From Bacillus thuringiensis (GTDB lineage: Bacteria > Bacillota > Bacilli > Bacillales > Bacillaceae_G): a stretch of 64,000 nt of DNA. The notes under the pieces were generated by a model, which worked only from the letters and a program-made list of their open reading frames with translations, made no database searches and had not been told where the DNA came from. The stretch is from assembly GCF_014932895.1 (NCBI RefSeq), contig NZ_JACYOF010000003.1, positions 310,261 through 374,260 of the forward strand. The letters run 5' to 3'. A program made the translations under genes and the position numbers. Position 1 is the first letter of the stretch, and each line of letters begins with the position of its first letter. This document shows positions 60,520 to 64,000 of this stretch, piece after piece.

Positions 60520-61278
60520 CTAATCAATAAGAGGTTTTTTTCTTGTTATTACCATTTTACACACAACAAAAACGAAAATTCCGAAAATAAAAGTTGAAAA
60601 TGCTGGTAACACTTTATCATTTGGCACGTACACATTCCAAAAAGAATTAAGAAGCGCATGAAAAATTAGACACATAAAAATACTTTTAGTTGCGTTAAAA
60701 ATTATTGTTAGTAAGAAAGATACAGCAATTGTCGTAATTGTAAAAGCTAGAAAGTCCCTTTGAGCTTGATTCGTGCCTGGAATGAACCATAACGGTAGGT
60801 GCCAAATAGCCCATATAACGCTCACAATAACCGTACTAAAAAATGCCGAAAACCTTTTCTGAAGAGCATGTTGTAAGAATCCTCTCCATCCAATTTCTTC
60901 AAGACCACCACCAATGATCATTATTGGAAAACTAAGTAATGCCACGTATAATGGTTTTTGCATCGTTGCTCCACCAAATATTGTTGGAAGATAACAGCTA
61001 ATAAAAGCTAGAACAACGATTAGAACATACCATACAAAGTGATACCTAGGATTAACAATATTTTTAATAAACACCCTGAACTCTTCTTTTGATCCATATT
61101 TTTTCTTTAAACTAATTGCAACGATTGCCGGCATGATCCCCCCGAGAATAAATAATATCATCGCTAGCGGTGTACCAAATGTCGTAATGTTTAATTTTAT
61201 TAAGTTAATTAATAGCCCCCATAGTATCCATGTAAATATAAAAGTGCATATTACATATCGTTTAATCTCATTCCCCAT
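60520..61278 (-). CDS. CPBP-family intramembrane metalloprotease
   Basis: A 252-residue membrane protein with eight helices. The catalytic motifs are GGLEEIGWRGFLQHALQKR (EExxxR), IWAIWHLPLWF (FxxxH type) and LIFHALLNSFWN (HxxxN). The family cleaves CAAX proteins or processes bacteriocin and stress proteins; targets here are unknown. It is transcribed alone. It is distinct from the CPBP remnant at 13767-13915. Confidence 0.9.
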   Translation of the reverse strand: MGNEIKRYVICTFIFTWILWGLLINLIKLNITTFGTPLAMILFILGGIMPAIVAISLKKKYGSKEEFRVFIKNIVNPRYHFVWYVLIVVLAFISCYLPTIFGGATMQKPLYVALLSFPIMIIGGGLEEIGWRGFLQHALQKRFSAFFSTVIVSVIWAIWHLPLWFIPGTNQAQRDFLAFTITTIAVSFLLTIIFNATKSIFMCLIFHALLNSFWNVYVPNDKVLPAFSTFIFGIFVFVVCKMVITRKKPLID

Positions 61279-61735
61279 TTACTTGCCTCCTTTGTTTTAA
61301 TTAGAGCATAAATTTGGATGAAAGAAAACGCTTTATGTTAAATTATCCCAAAATCCTAAAGAAACATCCATACTCAATCAGGCCTTTATGAGTGGGCCGA
61401 CTTCCACCTCCCGAATTTGCTTCATTCGCGATTCGAATGTGGATTCTTACTATCCGTTATGGTAGTAGTAAAAAATTTAATGATGCATTTTGTTGTGTAT
61501 AAAACTTTTATTATTTGTTTTAGGTATACCATACCATTATAAAATTCATATAACATCGAAGTAAGATTCATATTTTTCAAGCAATACATAAAATAAAATT
61601 TCAGAGGAGTTTTTATATAATTAATTGAAGAAAATTTAACCGTTTATAAAAATGATGTAGTGAAATAAACCTTTCATCCCATTTAGAGCAAGAATGTTTA
61701 TATATTTAATTACTAACCTTAAGGAGAAAATTATA
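61279..61735. other. intergenic region, no supported gene
   Basis: CATTCG/CGAATG around 61424-61440 forms a short palindrome in a locally GC-rich patch (61380-61460) that is unlike its AT-rich flanks. No frame with a ribosome site is present. It may be a remnant, but I cannot name it. Confidence 0.35.
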
Positions 61736-62269
61736 ATGAGATTAGAGAGTGAAAGAATTTATTTAAGGTCACTTTGTGAACTAGATGCACCCGTTATATT
61801 AAAAAGTACAATGGATAAAGAAATACGATATATGACTGGAACTAAGTCTACTTTTTCATTGGAGCAAATTAAGACACATATAGATAATATAAATAATGAT
61901 CCAAGTCGCTATGATTTCGCTATTTGTTTAAAAGGCACCGACGAAATGATTGGAGAGTTGTCGATTTTAAATATTGATAAGGGGAACAAAAGAGCAGGAT
62001 TCAGAATATCGATGGCTTCTATTCCATTAACAGGGAGAGGCTATGGAACTGAAGCTATTAAAATAGTTTTAAGATTTGTTTTTGAACAACTCACTTTAAA
62101 TCGTTTACAGTTAGAAGTGTTTAGTCATAATTTACGTGGAATTAAATCTTATGAAAAGGTTGGGTTTGTAAAAGAAGGAACATTACGTCAATCCTTATTT
62201 TATAACGATACGTACTCGGATGAAATTATTATGGCAATACTTAAAAGCGATTATAAAGTGAAACTTTAA
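61736..62269 (+). CDS. GNAT-family acetyltransferase with bcr1-derived C-terminus
   Basis: A 177-residue GNAT. The acetyl-CoA loop is SIPLTGRGYGTEAIKIVLRF, and NRLQLEVFSHNLRGIKSYEKVG continues the typical C-terminal half. The ATG at 61736 has AAGGAG upstream; an in-frame ATG at 61694 has none. The last codons (Lys-Val-Lys-Leu) and the TAA stop are read from the first bases of the bcr1-like repeat that starts at 62253. So the natural C-terminus was replaced or the stop moved by insertion. Confidence 0.88.
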   Translation: MRLESERIYLRSLCELDAPVILKSTMDKEIRYMTGTKSTFSLEQIKTHIDNINNDPSRYDFAICLKGTDEMIGELSILNIDKGNKRAGFRISMASIPLTGRGYGTEAIKIVLRFVFEQLTLNRLQLEVFSHNLRGIKSYEKVGFVKEGTLRQSLFYNDTYSDEIIMAILKSDYKVKL

Positions 62270-62359
62270 TCAGTGGGGGTTTTCTTCATCCCCCACCTAA
62301 CTTCTTTGCTTTCGCTGAATTTTGAGGTAGGGTCTTACTGCCCGTTAATGCGGGATAAA
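62253..62359 (+). repeat. bcr1-like repeat element, copy 2 (107 bp, internally deleted)
   Basis: The element is bounded by ATAAA (62253-62257 and 62355-62359), i.e. TTTAT on the other strand. It is inverted relative to copy 1. Relative to that copy it lacks 50 bases between two CCCCAC direct repeats, which suggests deletion by recombination or slippage across them. Confidence 0.82.
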
Positions 62360-62443
62360 AATATGCTATTGTAATACTCCTTTTTTAAATGAATGTACTT
62401 AAACTATCCATCGAATGCTTTGATTAAGAATTAAACAACTTTA

Positions 62444-62480
62444 AAAAGCCTTACTACAGTAAAATATAGCAAGGCTCTTT
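62444..62480 (-). terminator. terminator of the DUF2690 pair
   Basis: AAAGCCTT...AAGGCT-type stem with a long AT-rich loop and a minus-strand run of T. Confidence 0.6.
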
Positions 62481-62530
62481 AATTTTTATATCAAAATTAA
62501 ATAACAGCTCTTAACACATTTATAATAGTA

Positions 62531-63007
62531 TCAATACCAAACTGTCTCAGCGTAATTATAAGCATCGCTATTCGGAATTGCATGTCTCCCTTGTGCTTGC
62601 GCCTGTCTTGGATCTAAATCATATACCATTGGTGTATAGCATGATGTTTGCCCTTTATTCACAACGCCGTTTCCTCCGGCACTTCCGCAAGTATATGCCT
62701 TTCCATCTGTTTTTCTTACGATTCTTGCATCAGCTTCTATATTATAAACTGCTGGGCGAGTTACAGTAACTTTTGCCCAAGCTGTCTTACACGATGTACT
62801 AAATTTTAATTCTACATAAGAATTTGAATCAATCCATTTCTTCTCTTTCGTTACTGCGGATTGATCACAGCTATTATAATAAGGACTTTTCCCATCATAT
62901 GAATGGTCTTCTGCATATGCTTTATCGCTATTAGTCATACTAAACATACTAGTTACAATGAGCAACGACAGACAAAGACATGCGCTTACCTTTTTAAAAA
63001 GTTTCAT
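62531..63007 (-). CDS. secreted DUF2690-family protein (YjfA-like), downstream copy
   Basis: A 158-residue precursor with a signal peptide (MKLFKKVSACLCLSLLIVTS, cleavage likely after AYA near residue 32). The mature part begins with YDGKSPYYNSCDQSA and holds several Cys (NSCDQ, FSTSCKTAWAKV, AYTCGSAGG, TSCYTPM), consistent with disulfides. YDGKxP and SxxCxxAWAKV are DUF2690 signatures. Function unknown. It lies 17 bases downstream of the paralogue and is co-transcribed. Confidence 0.87.
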   Translation of the reverse strand: MKLFKKVSACLCLSLLIVTSMFSMTNSDKAYAEDHSYDGKSPYYNSCDQSAVTKEKKWIDSNSYVELKFSTSCKTAWAKVTVTRPAVYNIEADARIVRKTDGKAYTCGSAGGNGVVNKGQTSCYTPMVYDLDPRQAQAQGRHAIPNSDAYNYAETVWY

Positions 63008-63024
63008 AGAATTCCACTCCTTTA

Positions 63025-63537
63025 TTAATAACGTCCAGTTTTCCCGTAACCGTTATTAATTGTAACTGCTTCAGCATCAGCCGTATAACCAAAATCAGCA
63101 GTTAAATCAAACACCATTCCTGTATAAGTGCTTGTTTGGCCTGTTTTAATTGCTCCATTACCACTATTAGAGTCTACTGATTTTTGAAATACACCGTTTT
63201 TATATTTATTAATAACAGCGTAAGCATATATCCCTCCAGAAACTGAAGGTGCTGGTTGATCTAAAACAAGCTTAGACCATGCTGCATGACAGTTATTACT
63301 GTAACGTAAATAAACGGTCCCTACTTTTTTACCACCCTCATATACCGCTGTAGATTTTGCATTAAATCCATCTGCATCACATGTTGTACTTCCCCCGTAT
63401 ACTTTCGTTGTAGCTGGATTTTTCCCATCATAATAACTACTTAAATCAGTAGCTGCAAATGTACTCCCTTGGAAACTAAATAATACACCTACACTTGCTG
63501 CACTTAACACGCATACTTTCATTAGCTTTTTAAACAT
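63025..63537 (-). CDS. secreted DUF2690-family protein (YjfA-like), upstream copy
   Basis: A 170-residue precursor with a signal peptide (KKLMKVCVLSAASVGVLFSF, cleavage near STFAA, residue 28). YYDGKNPATTK, TTCDADGF, RYSNNCHAAWSKL and SSTYTGMVFDL mirror the downstream gene, showing tandem duplication with divergence. One Cys pair (TTCDA, NNCHA) is conserved. Function unknown. AGGGAGG precedes the ATG. Confidence 0.88.
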   Translation of the reverse strand: MFKKLMKVCVLSAASVGVLFSFQGSTFAATDLSSYYDGKNPATTKVYGGSTTCDADGFNAKSTAVYEGGKKVGTVYLRYSNNCHAAWSKLVLDQPAPSVSGGIYAYAVINKYKNGVFQKSVDSNSGNGAIKTGQTSTYTGMVFDLTADFGYTADAEAVTINNGYGKTGRY

Positions 63538-63754
63538 TTTAAATTTCCTCCCTCAAAATAAGTACGTATTATAAAGACAACCTTTACCGCTATGTAAGCC
63601 CTCCTTTCATTCTTCCTAGAGGCATCTTACAGAAACGAATAAACATTGTAAATTCTCTTATGGTTATTGGAATATACGAAGAATTTTACTTATCCTTGTA
63701 AGAAAAAAAGTTGAGAAATACACATTTTATAGCATTCTTTATTTAAAACATAAA

Positions 63755-63790
63755 AGAACCGATACTTGTTTCATTCAAGCATCGGTTCTC
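63755..63790 (-). terminator. terminator of the LysR-type gene
   Basis: AGAACCGATACTTG pairs with CAAGCATCGGTTCT with one mismatch, and the minus strand continues TTTTATG. The 63538-63754 gap otherwise shows nothing. Confidence 0.85.
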
Positions 63791-63841
63791 TCTATACAAA
63801 AGTGCCATTTTTTCTTTTATATAAAATTAATATTTCTCCAC

Positions 63842-64000
63842 TTAATTCGTTGTAAAAGACTCCCTCGTTACATCAATAAATTGTTGTAACGGCGATGTCA
63901 TCCATTTATCTTTATGCCAAGCAATTTGCGTATAAATCGGGGAAATTGCTTCCTTTAAAACTAACTCCTTTAACATTCCTTCTCGTATATCTTTTTCCAC
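63842..64000 (-). CDS. LysR-type regulator, C-terminal fragment (cut by window edge)
   Basis: The last 52 residues read VEKDIREGMLKELVLKEAIS, PIYTQIAWHKDKWMTSPLQQ and FIDVTRESFTTN before TAA at 63842. This is the usual end of a LysR effector domain (hydrophobic strand IAWHKDKW then a helix ending in LxxFIDVTRE). Its N-terminus lies outside the window. Confidence 0.75.
   Translation of the reverse strand: MEKDIREGMLKELVLKEAISPIYTQIAWHKDKWMTSPLQQFIDVTRESFTTN

Overview
The window is chromosomal DNA from a member of the Bacillus cereus group. It is AT-rich with strong Shine-Dalgarno sites. Group-typical genes include a zinc metallo-beta-lactamase of the BcII type, an AiiA-type acyl-homoserine lactonase, the bacillithiol deacetylase BshB2 with its YojF partner, the SigI/RsgI pair, and two copies of a repeat that looks like bcr1. 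No rRNA, tRNA, CRISPR array or intact insertion sequence was seen. Both window ends cut through genes (a Nif3-family gene on the left, a LysR-type regulator on the right).

Layout. 1-6 kb: housekeeping and stress enzymes (Nif3-like, PhzF-like, acetyltransferase, acyl-CoA ligase, flavodoxin-fold quinone reductase with a divergent HxlR regulator, ArsR regulator). 6-13 kb: surface polysaccharide and envelope sensing, with a large three-domain protein (GH18, NodB deacetylase, GT2), the sigI-rsgI operon whose anti-sigma factor ends in eleven 16-residue repeats, and a second GT2. 13-20 kb: an accessory metabolic cluster (alpha/beta hydrolase, two YcaC-type cysteine hydrolases, an ABM-domain membrane protein, an amidohydrolase). 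Three palindromic boxes lie in the divergent control region of that cluster. 20-31 kb: accessory transporters and regulators mixed with decaying genes (a MarR remnant, a LysE frameshift), a TetR-MFS pair with a multi-operator region, a YafY-type regulator opposite a GyrI-like pair, and a PadR-DUF1048-ABC exporter operon.

31-47 kb: hybrid-cluster protein (hcp) with an Fnr box, a tiny membrane protein, BcII, a GH25 lysozyme, MazG-like protein, a beta-lactamase-fold hydrolase, a YeiL-like Crp/Fnr regulator facing two small DMT transporters across a perfect 20-bp palindrome, a gene that appears to start with ATT, AiiA, a PadR-HAAS-DUF4097 operon, a quinone oxidoreductase and an amino-acid permease. 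47-64 kb: a frameshifted double acetyltransferase, Bcr/CflA efflux pump, XhlA-like protein, bacillithiol genes, an ArsB/NhaD-type transporter, a Fur-controlled siderophore uptake operon, DUF817, two DinB-fold proteins, a CPBP protease, an acetyltransferase whose stop codon is supplied by a bcr1 copy, and two tandem secreted DUF2690 proteins.

Common themes are defence against drugs and reactive electrophiles, envelope sensing, and micro-decay: six genes or remnants are broken by nonsense changes, frameshifts or truncation, several with the causal lesion visible. No wholly new multi-gene system is proven. The best candidates for follow-up are the GH18-NodB-GT2 protein, the 14-19 kb hydrolase cluster with its CTATA-N5-TATAG boxes, the repeat-bearing and recently truncated RsgI, and the ATT-start gene.
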